A DNA stretch of 64,000 bases, taken from Deltaproteobacteria bacterium. Its GTDB lineage: Bacteria; Myxococcota_A; UBA9160; UBA4427. The notes below the pieces were generated by a model. That model saw nothing but the letters and a program-made list of their open reading frames with translations. It was not told the origin of the DNA and ran no database searches. This document shows positions 10,169-21,490 of the stretch, piece after piece (the stretch's first letter is position 1; each line of letters opens with the position of its first letter). The position numbers and the translations under genes are program-made. The stretch lies in contig JADJOR010000005.1 of NCBI GenBank assembly GCA_016713665.1, forward strand, positions 1 through 64,000. The letters are read 5' to 3'.

Positions 10169-13100
10169 TCCCGAACCTTCCAGACCTGCCCGTCCCGACC
10201 GAGGTACATCCTCCGCATCTCTTCGAGCGTAAACGGACGCGAGCCCAGCCGGCCGAGCACCGCGATCTGGTGCCCCGTCTCGTCGACCGCGCGATCGCGC
10301 TCGAGGGGCCGGGACACCGCGAGCGCCGGCGAGGCCGTCTTGCGCCAGGCGATCAGCCGCGGATTCGGGGTCGGGCTGAAGCCGTAGAACTTCGGGTTGA
10401 GCTTCGGGCGAGGTCAGCTGCAGGACCTTGAGGCCGTTCTTCCCATCGGCGACGTAGGCGAAGAGCGAGGCGTTGGTCGTCGCGATGGCGACGTCCTTCG
10501 CGTCGGAGAGCGCGCCGTCGGCGGTGTAGCGGAGCTTCACGCGGGGCTGCTCGGGCTTCGCGACGTCGACGATGACGAGGCCTTCGGCGCCGGCGGCGAC
10601 GTAGGCGTAGGTCCGGGAGACGGTGACCCGGTTCGCGTCGGCGAGGGGGACGAGGGCGCCGGGGACGATCCGCGGCTTCTCGGGCAGGGTCACATCGACG
10701 ACCTTCAAGCCCTCTTCGTCGACGGCGAAGAGATAGCGGAACTGGATCATCGAGCCGCGCGGGTTCTTCAGAGGGATCTTCGCCAGGACCTTCGGGCTCT
10801 TCGGCTCATCGAGGTCGACGACGACGATCCCGCTCTTCGCCGAGACGTAGAGCAGATGGCCGGCGAAGGTCGCGAAGTTCGCGCCGTCGAGGAGGCCGTC
10901 GGGATTCCAGGTGATGGCGCGCTCGAAGAAAGTTGTTGCGCGGCTCGAAGTCGGCCAGGGTCTCGACGTCGACGAGGATGAGGCCCTCCTCGGCGTCGGT
11001 GATCGCGGCGTAGCTGTAGATCGGATGCATCGGCTGCTCGAGGTTGACCTCGCGCGCGAGCTCCGTCCGATTGCGCTCGGGGCGCAGCAGCTGGGTCGTC
11101 GGCAGCGCGACGCAGGTCGCGTCCTTCGACTTGATCCGCACGTTCTGTCCGAGCGGCGAGAAGGGCGCCGTCACGAAGCGCTTCGAGAAGCCCTTCGTCC
11201 CGATCGACGAGACGTCGAAGGCCTGCATGCCCTCCTCGCCCTCCGCGACGTAGAGGTACTCGCCCCGAAGCTGCAGACAGCCGACGCGGCCCGAATGGTG
11301 GACGAACTCGGCGTCGTTGATCTTGTCGCGGTTGCCGGAGCCAGCTCGTGAGGCCATTGCCGAAGAAGCCTCGCAGCCCCCCTTCACCCAGCCCGGATCC
11401 ATGTCCTGCTGGCCGGGATCGACGTTCGAGAGCGCGCGACCGCGGTCGAGATGCTGCTTGAAGTAGTCGGGGTAGGCGTATTGATGGAGATAGCTGCCGA
11501 TGACGGCCTGCGGCTCGTCCCACTCCGTGACCTGGACCGCCGCGACCTCGTGCTCGGTCCCGACCCAGGCGTTGTAGCCCATGAAGGAGACGAAGTTCGT
11601 CCCGAGCAGCATCAGCTGGGCCATGATCGCGTTGTTGTCGTTCGCCTCCGAGACGTGGCAATCCGAGCAGGTCTTCGTCTCCGTCTTGCGTACCGTGTGC
11701 GGGAAATGCGGCGCGAAGGCCTGGGCGCTGTAGCCGCCGGCGGAGACCGGCTGCTGCTGGATGTAGATGCGATTGCGGTTGATATCGGTCGAGGAGAGCA
11801 CGAGGGGCCGAGCTCGAGCGGACCGGGGCGATGATCCCGTTCTTGATCGTGCCGTGCTTGCCGAGCTGGAACATCTCGTCGCGGGCGACCTGCGGATTGT
11901 AGGTGGCGTAGTTGCGGGCGACCTTGCCGTCGTAGTGGTGGCTCGGTCTTCCAATTCGCCTGGATCGTGAGATGGCAGCCGCCGCAGGACGTCACCCAGG
12001 CGCTGTGGCAGGAGAAGCAGGCGATCTCTCGTCGCCGTGGGCGCGGTTGCCCTTCGCGACGCCGAGGCCGAATTGCTGGCCCGTGCCTTCGCCATCAGCT
12101 TCGCGCGGGCCGACTTCGCGTTGTACTCAGGGTTGCCCGGGGTGACGCTGTCCTTGACCTGCGAGACCGCGAACTCGGCGTGCGGCGGCAGGATCAGGCG
12201 CTGATAGAGCTTGCCACCGCGCCACCGAAGCGGTTGCGGTTGTCGGCGTTCTTGAGGCGCGAGAGGTCGCGGCCCTGCGCCGGCGCGGCCGGCCCGGAGG
12301 CCTTCAGCGAGGCGTAGGCGTCGGCGGTGCCGTGGCAGTCCTGGCAGCGGATGTGGACCTCGGCCGCGACCTCGCCGTGGAGCCTCGCCGTTGCCGTGGG
12401 CATCGTCGCCGAAATGGCAGTCGGCGCACTGCATGCCGATGTCCGCATGGATGTCACGCATGTGGACCGCGCGCTCGAACTTTTCCTTCGCCGGGAGGTC
12501 GTCGGCGACGGGCTTGCCGTCCTTGTCGAGCAGCGTCCCGTCGCGCGAGCGCTTGAAGATCGCGCGGAAGTTCCAGCCGTGGCCGTGGTAGTCGGCGAAC
12601 TGGGTGTCCTTCGCCTTCGGGTTCACGTTCTTCCAGACGTCGGCCAGGAATTCGACGTCGGCCCATTTGCCCTTGTACGAGGCCTCCTCGGGGTTGCGGT
12701 CGAGGGTCTCGCGGATCTCCTTGATCGAGGGATAGCGCTGCTCCTCGGGCCACATGAGCGGCGCGTCGGACTCGTAGTCCCACATCGTGTAGCCGAGGTA
12801 GGAGTTCACGAACATGTTGGGCTGGTGCATGTGGCAGTTCATGCACTGCGCCGTCGGGATCGCGCGCGAGAAGGCGTGCTTTATCGGGTGGCCCCACCCT
12901 TCTCGCCCTTCGCGTTGCGGAGCCCCGCGATCGTCGGGTCGACGGTCGCCGTCTGGCCGCGATTGCCGTACTTCGAGTACGAGCCCGAGCTGTGCCAGTC
13001 GCGATCGTTCGCGTAGACGACGTGGCAGGCGGCGCAGCCTGACGAGCGGAAGTCGCCGGGCTGGTCCTTCGTCCCCATGAACCATGTTGGGATCGTTGAG

Positions 13101-14024
13101 CCGCGTCTTGTGGACGTTGAGCACGGGCACCGAGATGCGGTTGCCCGTCCCCGGCCCGCGGAACGACGCGCGCACGTCGGGCTTGCCGGGCTCCTCCTGC
13201 GGATTCGGGAGGCCCGTCTCGGGGAAGAAGCTGTTGATGTTGCGCCCGCCGCGCTCGAAGATCCGGAAGACGTCCGCCGGGGGCACCGTCTCCCAGGTCG
13301 GCAGCGGCAGCGCCATCGCCATGACGCCCATGTCGGATTGCCGCCGCGTGACCTCGAACTGGGCGCGGATCGCCGCCGGCAGCCCGTCGCGCGTATAGGC
13401 CTCGCCGAGGATGTAGCGCTTGTAGGGCACGATGCCGTTGTTGTACGACGCCCCACCCAGGAGCATCGCCCCGGTCGCCATGATCGAGCGCTTCGCCTTC
13501 TGCACGATCGTTCCGTGGCAGGCGCCGCAGGACTCCTCGACGACGCGGTAGTCGGAGGGATTCACGAAGCGGACGTACTCGGGGCTCTCGCGGTTCAGCA
13601 GCGCGTAGGTCCGGACCTCGTTGCGGCGCGCCTCCCAGGTCTCGGGCAACGTCGGCTGGACGTGGGCGCGCGCCTTCGTCTTCGCATAGTCCTTCGACTC
13701 GCTCTTCGCATCGAGAGCCGCGCCCTCGGCGACGGCCACGGTCGCGTCGCCGCCATGGCAGTCGGTGCAGCCGAGGACGACCGAGCGTTGCGGGTGCATC
13801 GTCGCCTGGTCGGTCTTCAGATGGCAGGACTGGCAGCCCGCGCTCTTCGCCGCGGCTGCCTCCTCGGTCTGGTCCGGCGGTGCCGGCGGGTAGACCGGGT
13901 AGTCGATCTCGCGCGGATGCTCGCCCTCGGACGCGAAGGAGACGCTTCCTGGGCCATCGCCACGATCGCGATCGCCACGGACATCGCGAGGGAGGAGCGC
14001 CTGGATCGGTCGAGCGGCTTTCAT
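10165..14024 (-). CDS. exported decahaem cytochrome c with C-terminal LVIVD beta-propeller (frameshifted)
   Basis: Ten CxxCH haem c motifs can be read: CQSCH (13835), CTDCH, CGACH, CAACH, CMNCH (about 12840), CADCH, CQDCH, CFSCH, CGGCH and CSDCH (about 11660). The N-terminus has a signal peptide (SLAMSVAIAIVAMAQ, in a shifted frame), so the protein is exported. From about 11300 the chain becomes repeats of the LVIVD type (GEYLYVAEGEEGMQAFDVS, EEGLILVDVETL, GLKVVDVTLPEKPR, EGLVIVDVAKPEQPR, GLKVLQLTSPE), a surface beta-propeller fold. The C-terminus continues after a shift near 10400 and ends at 10165. About a dozen indels interrupt the gene, but all haem motifs are retained and each lies in the frame predicted by its neighbours. 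Expected role: electron carrier at or beyond the outer membrane, partnering the barrel encoded just upstream. Confidence 0.75.
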
Positions 14025-14096
14025 GTCGAGGCCTCGATGGAAGGGACGGAAGCGGGAGATCGTCGCGCGGTCGTCGGGCGGTCGCAGGTCAATGGG

Positions 14097-16190
14097 TCAG
14101 TAGGTCAAGGTCAGGTTCAACAGGACGGAGTACGGCGGCTCGTCGGTGCGGTCGTCGAAGAGCTCTTCGTAGCCGCTGCCGGGGAGCAGCACGGCGCCCG
14201 ACGCGCGGAAGATCACGTTGTTCGAGAAGAACGGGCGATAGATCAGGCCCGCGGAGACGTCCCAGCCGATGTCGCGGCTGATGCGCTCCTGCTGGCGCAG
14301 GATCTCGAGGACCTCGACGGAGTCCCAGGCGAGATACGAGACGTTGCTGATCAGCTTGAGCTCGGGCAGCACGTCGAAGTCCGCGCCGAAGCCCGCCTGC
14401 CAGAGCCCCGGGTTCACGAAATTCGACTGGCCCTCGGTCTTCGAGCTGCGCAGCGAGGGCACGATCGAGTTCACGCCCGAGAGCGCGACGCCGCCGCCGA
14501 AGACGAAGGGAATCTGCTGGCGCTGCCAGAACGAGGTCGTGCCGCCGGCGAAGTTCGGGTTGTCGAGGATCGTGTCGAAGCCCGTCGCCTTGCCGTCGTA
14601 GGGTCCTCGTCGCCCATCGCGTAGAGCATGAAGGCCTTGAAGCGCATCCAGTCGACGTCGTAGGACGCCTCGATGGCCGTGAAGAAGGACTGGATGTCCT
14701 GCGTGCTCTGGGCGATCGAGTTGAAGTCGTCGTGGCCCAGCGCGCCGTAGAGCTGGAACGAGAGGTTCAGGCGGTCGATGTGACCGTCGCCGGCGAGGCC
14801 GATGTAGTAGACCTCGTAATCGTGGCCCCGCCCGAGACCGACCGGCGAGGGGATCACGAGATTGCTGTTGTCGTCGAAGTCCCGGCGATGGGCCTCGCGG
14901 TTGATGTTGGCCGCGAAGAGCGCCTCGATGTTCAGGCCGAGGACCGGGAAGTCCTGGTAGTAGAAGTTCGCGATGACCGTGTCGTCGTCGCGCAGCGACT
15001 GGATGTTGTTGAGCGCCGAGTTCGTGTCCTTGTTCAGGCGCCGGAACCAGGCGACGTTGTACTGGGCGCGGTTGTTGAAGAAGTTCCCGAAGAAGCGGAC
15101 GCCGGGCTCCTGGCTCGCGAACAGGAAGCCGCGGAAGTCGGCGTTGAAGGGCTGGATCCCGATCCGGACGCTGTCGAAGTCGTAGCGCTCGCTCCGGTTC
15201 CAGAGATGCTTGACGACGAAGGCTTCCTGGATCGCGACGAACGTGTCGACGCGCTGATCGTTCTCGCGCGGATCGACGCGCAGTACGCCGAGCTGGTTGA
15301 TCTGCGCGACGTTGACGTTGGCGGCCGCCGTCAGCCTGAACTCCCAGTCCGGCGGGCGGAAGGTCGTGTCGCCCTGGAGCAGCGAGACGCTCCCGATCAG
15401 CGTATGGGCCGTGACGAACTGGCTGCCGTCGCCGAAGAGATCGAGCTCACCGCTCTGATCTCCGGCCGCGCCGGTCCGCGTCGGGATCCGCCGCGCCTCG
15501 ACGATCGCGTCGTAGATCACGCTCAGGTTGAGGAACCAGTCCTTCGTCCCCGGCAGCGGGCGATCGGCCTTCAGCGTGTTCTGGTTGTACGGGTCGTACC
15601 ACTTCTCGTTGACGCCGAGGTTCTCGATGATGCGCCAGCGATCCGGCACCGGCGCGAGCTCGTAGCTCGGCAGCTCGTTCTCGTAGACGGGCGCATCCTG
15701 ACGCACCGGCCGCCCGACCGGCACGCCCGAATCCGAAGGCGTCGGCGAAGGCGATCGCGGCGGCGTGGGCGCACCGGATCCCGCGGCCCCGCCCGTCGGC
15801 GCGGGTACGGGGCCCGTCGCACCGTCCGCCGGAACGACCGGCGCAGCCCCGGGCGTCGCCGTCGGGCTTCCCTCGCCCGCCGGTGTCGACGGGCTCGCCT
15901 CGGATTCGGGAGCGGTCGTCGGATCGGGCGCGGGCTGCGTCGCCTCCGCCGGTCGGCCCGCGTCGGGTCCGCGCCCGCCGCCGGGCCGGACGAAGCTCGG
16001 CCGCCTTCGACGCCGCGCCGCGGCGCCGTCCCTCTTCGACCTGCGCCACGAGGATGGCCTCGCGATCCGCGGCGCTGGCCATCGATCGCCCGGCACTCGC
16101 CCCCGGCGCGGTCGCGGCCCCCGCGATCACGGCCAGGGTCGGCAGGGCGACGACGGCGAGCGAGGCTGCGACGAGGGCGCGTGTCTTCAT
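14097..16190 (-). CDS. outer-membrane beta-barrel of the multihaem cluster (frameshifted)
   Basis: Begins at ATG 16190, overlapping the previous stop as ATGA. It has a clear signal peptide (MKTRALVAASLAVVALPTLA), then a basic/Ala-rich segment and a long Pro/Ala/Thr-rich linker of over 80 residues. From KWYDPYNQNTLKADRPLPG on, it is a barrel of alternating amphipathic strands with many Tyr/Phe/Trp residues and Asp/Asn-rich loops. It ends in the aromatic strand YSVLLNLTLTY, the classical outer-membrane insertion signal. Shifts near 16000 and 14600 are needed; repaired length is about 697 residues. No close family is recognised. Location between haem-lipoprotein and decahaem genes suggests a porin sheath for a cytochrome, as MtrB/PioB do, but homology to those was not demonstrated. 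Confidence 0.65.
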
Positions 16191-18609
16191 CGGCCTTCAC
16201 ACCCATTCTGCTCGTTGCTGGTCAGGAATGGCGCCGTCGGGCAGACGACATAACGCAGGTTCACGTTCTGGACCGAGATGCGGTTCGCCCGGATCGTCCC
16301 GGGCGCGTTGCCGATCGGCGTCGGGACGCCGCGGCGTTGCTGATCCTTGCCGACCTCGTCGAGGGCGACGAAGGGCACGAAGTCGTCCTGCTCTGCGCCG
16401 TCGCCCGACACGCCGATCGCGCCGACGAGCGTGTTCCCGCGGTAGATGGGGACGGCGCCCTGGAAGATGTGGAAGCCGTTCTGGAGGCCGGTGATCGCGC
16501 CGACGGGGAAATCCTGGACACCCTGCAGGCAGTCGAGCTGGCGACCCGGATCGGTGCTCCCGATGAGAAAGTTGCGGAGGTTCTGACAGAACGCGCGGCG
16601 GCTCGCGTTGCCCGCCGCGTCGACACGGAACACGTCGAGGGCCGGCGGCGCGACGAGGCCGAGCGCGTCCAGCTGGTTCGCGAGGTCGGGCACCGTGTCG
16701 CAGAGGCCGAGCGCGATGCCCGGGAGCACGACCTCCGTCTGGAGGCCGGTGCTGAAGATGCTCCACTCGCCTTCGCGGCGGCTCAGCGGTCCCTCGCCGG
16801 CGTCGAGCACACCGGGCGGGAAGTCCGGGTTCGAGATCGCGCCGAGCGCGATCGACGACCAGGCGAAGTCGCCGTTGAAGGGCGGATCGGTCGCGAGCAC
16901 CGGGGCGGGGAAGCCGAGGAAGGTGGCGGCCGTATCGACGAAGTCGTCGAGGGGGCGGACGTTGAGCGGTCGCGCACCCGGGGCGCCGGCGTTGCCGAGG
17001 GGATCGAAGGCGTCCTCGAGCTGGGTCCGCGCATCGTTCTTCGAGAAGAATGCGGCCTGGCGCGTCTTCGCGATCGTGACGTCGATGCCGTCGAGCAGCG
17101 CGTCCTGCGAGCGCGCGAAGCCGAGCACGTTGCCGTCGAGGTCGACGACGGCGACGTCGATGCGCGCCTGGCCGCCGAGGGGCGTGCGCGTCTGGGCGCG
17201 CGTGCGCTCGGCGAGCAGCAGCGAGTTGACCAGCAGCTCCTGGACGTCGTCCGCCGAGAGACCACCGGCTCCGACGTTCGATTCGACCCGGCGATCGCCG
17301 GGAAGCGCGGGGTGCCGTTGCGATCGACGAGGATCTCGCCGTTCGCGTTCGCGAGGCCCTGGGCTGCCGCTGCGGCCGGGGCGAGCAGCGTCGCCGAGAC
17401 GACACCCGACGCCGGATCGAGCAGGCGGACTCCCTGGCGCGGCGCGTCGAAGGGGAAGAAGAACTCGTCGTTGACGAAGTCGCCGGTCTCGCCGCTGATG
17501 CCGTCGAGGAAGGCCTGGATGGCAGCCGTGCTCGCAAGATTGCCCGCGGTCGGCGTCGGGACGTCGGTCGGGCGGCTTCGGAGCTGGCCGTCGTCGGTGA
17601 AGCGCAGCGCGCGGCCGGCGACGGTGATGCGTGGCGCCTGACGCTCGATGTCGGCCTCGAAGCCCCGGGTCGCGGCGACGGCGATCCGCTCCTCGAGGTT
17701 GCGATCGCTGTTCAGGGCATTCTTGTCGAGGGCGTAGATGTGGTTGAACTCGATGCCGACGGCGCCGACCACGACCTTGCCCGTGCGACCGGTCGGGAGC
17801 CCGCCCTCGAGCTCGGGGATGCCGTCCTTGTAGAGCGGGACGCCGCCGGGATCCGCGGCGAAGCCGACCGGCAGGCGGCGCGGACCGATCAGGTCGTTCG
17901 GGTTCGGCGCGAGGGTCGTGTCGGTGACCTGGTCGACGCTCTGGCGCGTGTTGATGTCGCTGCAGACGAGCTGGGCGATCTGGACGCCGAAGAGCGGGCC
18001 GCCCGGGCGATCGGTCTCGCCGGGGACGAAGTTCTGCTGGATCAGCGTGTTCGCGGTCCGCGTCGTGAAAGCGTTGCCCTGGGTCGAGAAGTAGTTGGCG
18101 GTACCGGCCTTGCTGATCGCCGCATAGCCGCTCGGGATGAAGACGCCGTCGAGGGCGGTCCCGAGCGTGTCGCCGGGGTCGAGCAGGGGGGCGAAGTTCG
18201 TGCTCAGCGTCCCGCCGAAGGCCTCGAAGAGCGTCGCGTCCTCCGAGCCGGGATCGCCCGTCGACGTGATCAGGGAGAAGTCGATCGTCGACGCGTCGGT
18301 GTCGTAGACGGCGAGCACGTTGTTCAGGTGGTCGTTGACGGAGATCGTGACGTCGGTGATGCCGTTGGCGCGCGCTTCGGTGATCGCGTTCGCGAGGATC
18401 TGGACGACGTCGGCGACGGTCAGGACGGCATTCGCGTCGGTGTAGTCGCATTGGAACGCGCAGACCTGGCCCGCGTCGCTCGTATCGTCCTGCAGACAAC
18501 CCGCCGCCCCGAGCGCCATCGCTCCGAGCAGCGCGAGCGCCACACGAGCCGGGGAGCGCTTCGCCGTCCATCCACGCGCCCGATCACCGGCCCGATCCGA
18601 AACGCTCAT
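16187..18609 (-). CDS. lipoprotein with HbpS/GlcG-like haem-binding domains (one frameshift)
   Basis: Starts at ATG 18609 and carries a lipobox (LGAMALGAAGC). Two HbpS/GlcG-type segments are visible. One is near the N-terminus (VVQILANAITEARANGITDVTISVNDH, split by normal insertions). The other is after residue ~430 (ELLVNSLLLAERTRAQ, IDVAVVDLDGNVLGFARS, IAKTRQAAFFS). The late segment FHIFQGAVPIYRGNTLVGAIGVSGDG is the usual GlcG C-terminal strand pair. HbpS-type proteins bind or degrade haem in known cases. One shift near 17285 is required, giving about 807 residues. The protein is far longer than single-domain GlcG (~140). A haem-handling or haem-sensing lipoprotein would suit a cluster with 20 haem c sites; this role is inferred. 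Confidence 0.65.
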
Positions 18610-18789
18610 CGACGGCCTCCGCTTCGCCTGCGAAATGTGACAGTTGCACACGCGCATGGGCCTGCCAAGGCGGCTCGAAGGAATTCGGACGGGCGTCACG
18701 CGACGCTTCGCGGCCCGACGCGGCGCGTTTCGCCTTAGGTCTGCGTCGATCCGATCACTGCGGCGAGCGGCCCGACCCCGGCTGGGCGA

Positions 18790-20646
18790 TCACGAAGCCG
18801 AGCGAAGCGGGACGAAGCGGGCGGCCTGCGCCGGCGCGCGATCGGCGGGGCCATCGGGTACTGCATCGGGTGTCGCGTCGGGCACGCCAGAAGGCGACCC
18901 ATCGAGGGCCGGCGACCCCGGCATCGGACCGTGGGCGCGGACGTGGAACGGATGACACATCGAGCAGGGCGACGGAACCCTCTCGCCCCCGCGCTCACCT
19001 GCCCCCGCATGACACTCGCGGCAGGTCTCGATCGACGGGATCAGGATGTCGGCCGAACGCTCCGAGGTCGGCGTCCTGCCATCGCGATCGATCAGCCCAT
19101 ACGGGATCGCGTCGGGCTGCGACCAGCCGGGACGCGCGAGCGCCGTCTCGGGATCGGGATCGAAGACGCCCGCCGCGGGATGACATTTCACGCAGGCGAA
19201 GGGCGCGTGGCTCGCATGGCTGAAGGTCGAGCCCGGCACCCAGACGGTCTGGAGCTGGACCGGCGCGACGCCCATTCCGCCGTCGCTCGCCTCGCCGGGT
19301 CGCAGCGCATGACAGGTCGCGCAGGTCCCGGGCCGGTCGTAGAAGCGCCGCTCCGCCGCGTCGACCTTGCTCTGGACCCAGCGCCGCGAGAGCTCCGCCT
19401 CCTCGGGCGTGAGCACCGAGCCCGGCCGCCGCAGCCGAAGCCGCGGCGGCGCCGCGGGATCCTTCACGTCCCCCGCCAGCACGCGCTCCGAATACAGCCC
19501 GCGAATGCGCGCGCGCACGACGGCCGGATCGCCGTGGGGCGTGAAGGTCGGGGGCACGGCCGGGTCGAAGTCGAGGCGATGGCAGTCCTGGCAATGCCGC
19601 TCGAACTCGATCGGCTTCATGTAGAGCCCGCCCGCGTCGGGCTGATGGCAGGCGCCGCACTGCAGGTACTGCTTCTCCCCGCTGCCGCCGGAAACCGCGC
19701 GACCGGAGACGGCGCGTCCGACGTGGTGGAGATGATCGAAGACGAGGCCCGTCTCTTCGACGAGCTCGGGGGTCACGTCGAGGGACTCGGCGGGCCGGGT
19801 CGGGTCCTTGATCACGCTGAGCTTGAAGGCGGGATGATCGGTTCCGAAATCGCTCGCATCGCGCAGCGTCGTCTCGGGCAGGCGCGCCGCGAGATCGGCA
19901 TGACATTCGGAGCAGAAGCCCGAGCCGAGATCGGCGAGGTCGATGTCGCGGCCGCGATGCTCGAGATGGCAGCTCGCGCAGGCGGCCTCGTCGAGCTCCG
20001 CCATCGCGAGCGCGGGCGGTGCGTGACGACCGATGTCGTGATGACACGCCATGCAGTCCGCGTTGCGCACCCCGCGGAAGAACCCCGTATGGCAGGCGCC
20101 GCAATCGCTCTCGATGTAGGCATGCCCGCGGCTCACGTCGCCGGAATTCCAGGACGACTGCGCGCCGCCGAAGAGCAGCGGAATCGCGAAGAAGACCGCG
20201 AGCACCGCGAGGCCGAGGGCCCAGGAGAGCGGCCGGCGCGAGAAGATCCCGTGCTCGATCCCGATCTTCGTCCGCAGGTCGAGCGCGCGCCGCTCGTCGT
20301 CGCCGCGCTCGATCTCCTCGTACTCGAGCGCGACGTCGAAGCCTCGGACGGGTTCGAGCAGGCGCAGCTCGAAGGCGCCGAGCTTGATCCGATCGCCGAC
20401 GGCGAGGCGGTCGCCGGCGGTGACCCGGCCGTTGATGGCGACGGTCTGGCCGGCGGCGGCCTCGATCGAGACGCGTCCGTCGCTCGAGCGGATCGTCGCG
20501 TGGCGAAGCGAGATCGTGAGGCCTCTCAGCGACAGGTCGTTGTCCGGGCCGCGGCCGACGTGCAGCGCTTCGACGTCGAGATCACGCTCGAGGCGGACCT
20601 TCTTGCCCGACGTCCGGGTCCGGATTTCGACGATTCGGATGCGCAC
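18790..20646 (-). CDS. membrane-anchored FHA-decahaem cytochrome c
   Basis: Intact, 618 residues. Residues 1-100 are an FHA domain (GRGPDNDLSL at 31, SLRHA at 46). Residues ~141-160 form a membrane span (WALGLAVLAVFFAIPLLF). The rest is exported and holds ten CxxCH motifs at residues 182, 198, 223, 245, 330, 352, 442, 485, 542 and 561, several spaced as in c3/NrfH-like cytochromes, with extra His residues for axial ligation (GRHAP, DHLHHVG, FSHASHAPF). The C-terminus is Pro/Ala-rich. The topology puts a phosphothreonine-reading domain in the cytoplasm and ten haems in the periplasm on one chain. It follows the cytochrome b gene by 3 bases. Likely job: accept electrons from the b-type cytochrome and pass them across the periplasm. 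Confidence 0.85.
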   Translation of the reverse strand: MRIRIVEIRTRTSGKKVRLERDLDVEALHVGRGPDNDLSLRGLTISLRHATIRSSDGRVSIEAAAGQTVAINGRVTAGDRLAVGDRIKLGAFELRLLEPVRGFDVALEYEEIERGDDERRALDLRTKIGIEHGIFSRRPLSWALGLAVLAVFFAIPLLFGGAQSSWNSGDVSRGHAYIESDCGACHTGFFRGVRNADCMACHHDIGRHAPPALAMAELDEAACASCHLEHRGRDIDLADLGSGFCSECHADLAARLPETTLRDASDFGTDHPAFKLSVIKDPTRPAESLDVTPELVEETGLVFDHLHHVGRAVSGRAVSGGSGEKQYLQCGACHQPDAGGLYMKPIEFERHCQDCHRLDFDPAVPPTFTPHGDPAVVRARIRGLYSERVLAGDVKDPAAPPRLRLRRPGSVLTPEEAELSRRWVQSKVDAAERRFYDRPGTCATCHALRPGEASDGGMGVAPVQLQTVWVPGSTFSHASHAPFACVKCHPAAGVFDPDPETALARPGWSQPDAIPYGLIDRDGRTPTSERSADILIPSIETCRECHAGAGERGGERVPSPCSMCHPFHVRAHGPMPGSPALDGSPSGVPDATPDAVPDGPADRAPAQAARFVPLRSAS

Positions 20647-20649
20647 GGC

Positions 20650-21486
20650 TCAGTGGTACCAGAAGACGACGAAGACGTGAACGAGCAACGCCGCGACGGT
20701 CGCGAAGGCGAGCGGCACGTGGAGCACGAGCCAGAGGTCGAGGAGCCCCTTCAGGCGCACGTCCCGGCGGATCTGGTTGACGAGCAGCTCCTTGCGCGCG
20801 ACGAGCTCGATCAGCTTGAGCTCCTGGAGTCGGGCATCGCCCTGGAGATCGATCTCCGAGCCGCGCAGGCTCCGGAGCGCTCGGGTCGTGCCGCAGGCGG
20901 GATCGCGCCCGGCGAGCTGGGCCGTCAAGCTGCCACCGATCCGGGTCTCCTCGATGGAGGTGATCACCGCCTTTGCATGGAGGTCCGGCAGGTTCTCGGC
21001 CGCGACCCGGCAATCGGCGTCGATCTCGGCGATCCGCTCGAGCAGGGCGTCGAGGGTGGTGTTGTTGCGGTTGCGGGTGATCGAGGTCGGAACGAGCGCG
21101 TAGACGCCGACGCCGACGATGCCGGTCGCGATCACTCCACACATCAGGGCGTAGGCGAGGGTATGGACGTTGACGCCGAACTCGAAGGCGCAGTGGAGGG
21201 GGACCAGCAGCAGCAACGAGGTCCCGAGATAGACGTGGGCGGACGTCCAGCCCTGGAGCGGCGCCCCGACGTCGCGATAGCTGCGCTTGCGCAGCCCGAG
21301 CCACATCAGCCAGACGATCATGAGCGCAGCCAGCGTCCCGAGGCCGTAGCCGGTCCAGGAGCTCCCGCTGCGGCCGCCCGGCGGGTCCTCGACGAGATAG
21401 ATCGCCATCGAGGCGAGCAGCAGGACGAGCGAGACCTTCAGGTAGCGGTAGCGCGCATACTCGAGGAAGCTTCGCGGACCGATCAC
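20650..21486 (-). CDS. b-type cytochrome membrane subunit
   Basis: Intact, 278 residues, with about five membrane spans (roughly 17-31, 46-65, 85-103, 110-132, 250-275) and a soluble loop between 133 and 245. Candidate haem b ligands are His84, His98 and His108 in the central spans and His256, His270 and His278 in the last one. No named family is certain; the layout resembles cytochrome b561/NapH-like quinol-linked subunits. It lies 4 bases downstream of the iron-sulfur flavoprotein gene and 3 bases upstream of the FHA-decahaem gene, so it probably carries electrons between the cytoplasmic and periplasmic modules, perhaps through the quinone pool. Confidence 0.65.
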   Translation of the reverse strand: MIGPRSFLEYARYRYLKVSLVLLLASMAIYLVEDPPGGRSGSSWTGYGLGTLAALMIVWLMWLGLRKRSYRDVGAPLQGWTSAHVYLGTSLLLLVPLHCAFEFGVNVHTLAYALMCGVIATGIVGVGVYALVPTSITRNRNNTTLDALLERIAEIDADCRVAAENLPDLHAKAVITSIEETRIGGSLTAQLAGRDPACGTTRALRSLRGSEIDLQGDARLQELKLIELVARKELLVNQIRRDVRLKGLLDLWLVLHVPLAFATVAALLVHVFVVFWYH

Positions 21487-21490
21487 GCGC

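Noticed and set aside
10100..10250. possible assembly chimera between the more A/T-rich T6SS side and the GC-rich redox side
   Set aside because: The cytochrome C-terminus and DUF1810 start meet naturally with overlapping stop and start; no repeat or sudden break is seen.
14732..17641. 969-residue plus-strand open frame
   Set aside because: Shadow of the barrel and haem-lipoprotein genes, which have signal peptides and coherent folds.
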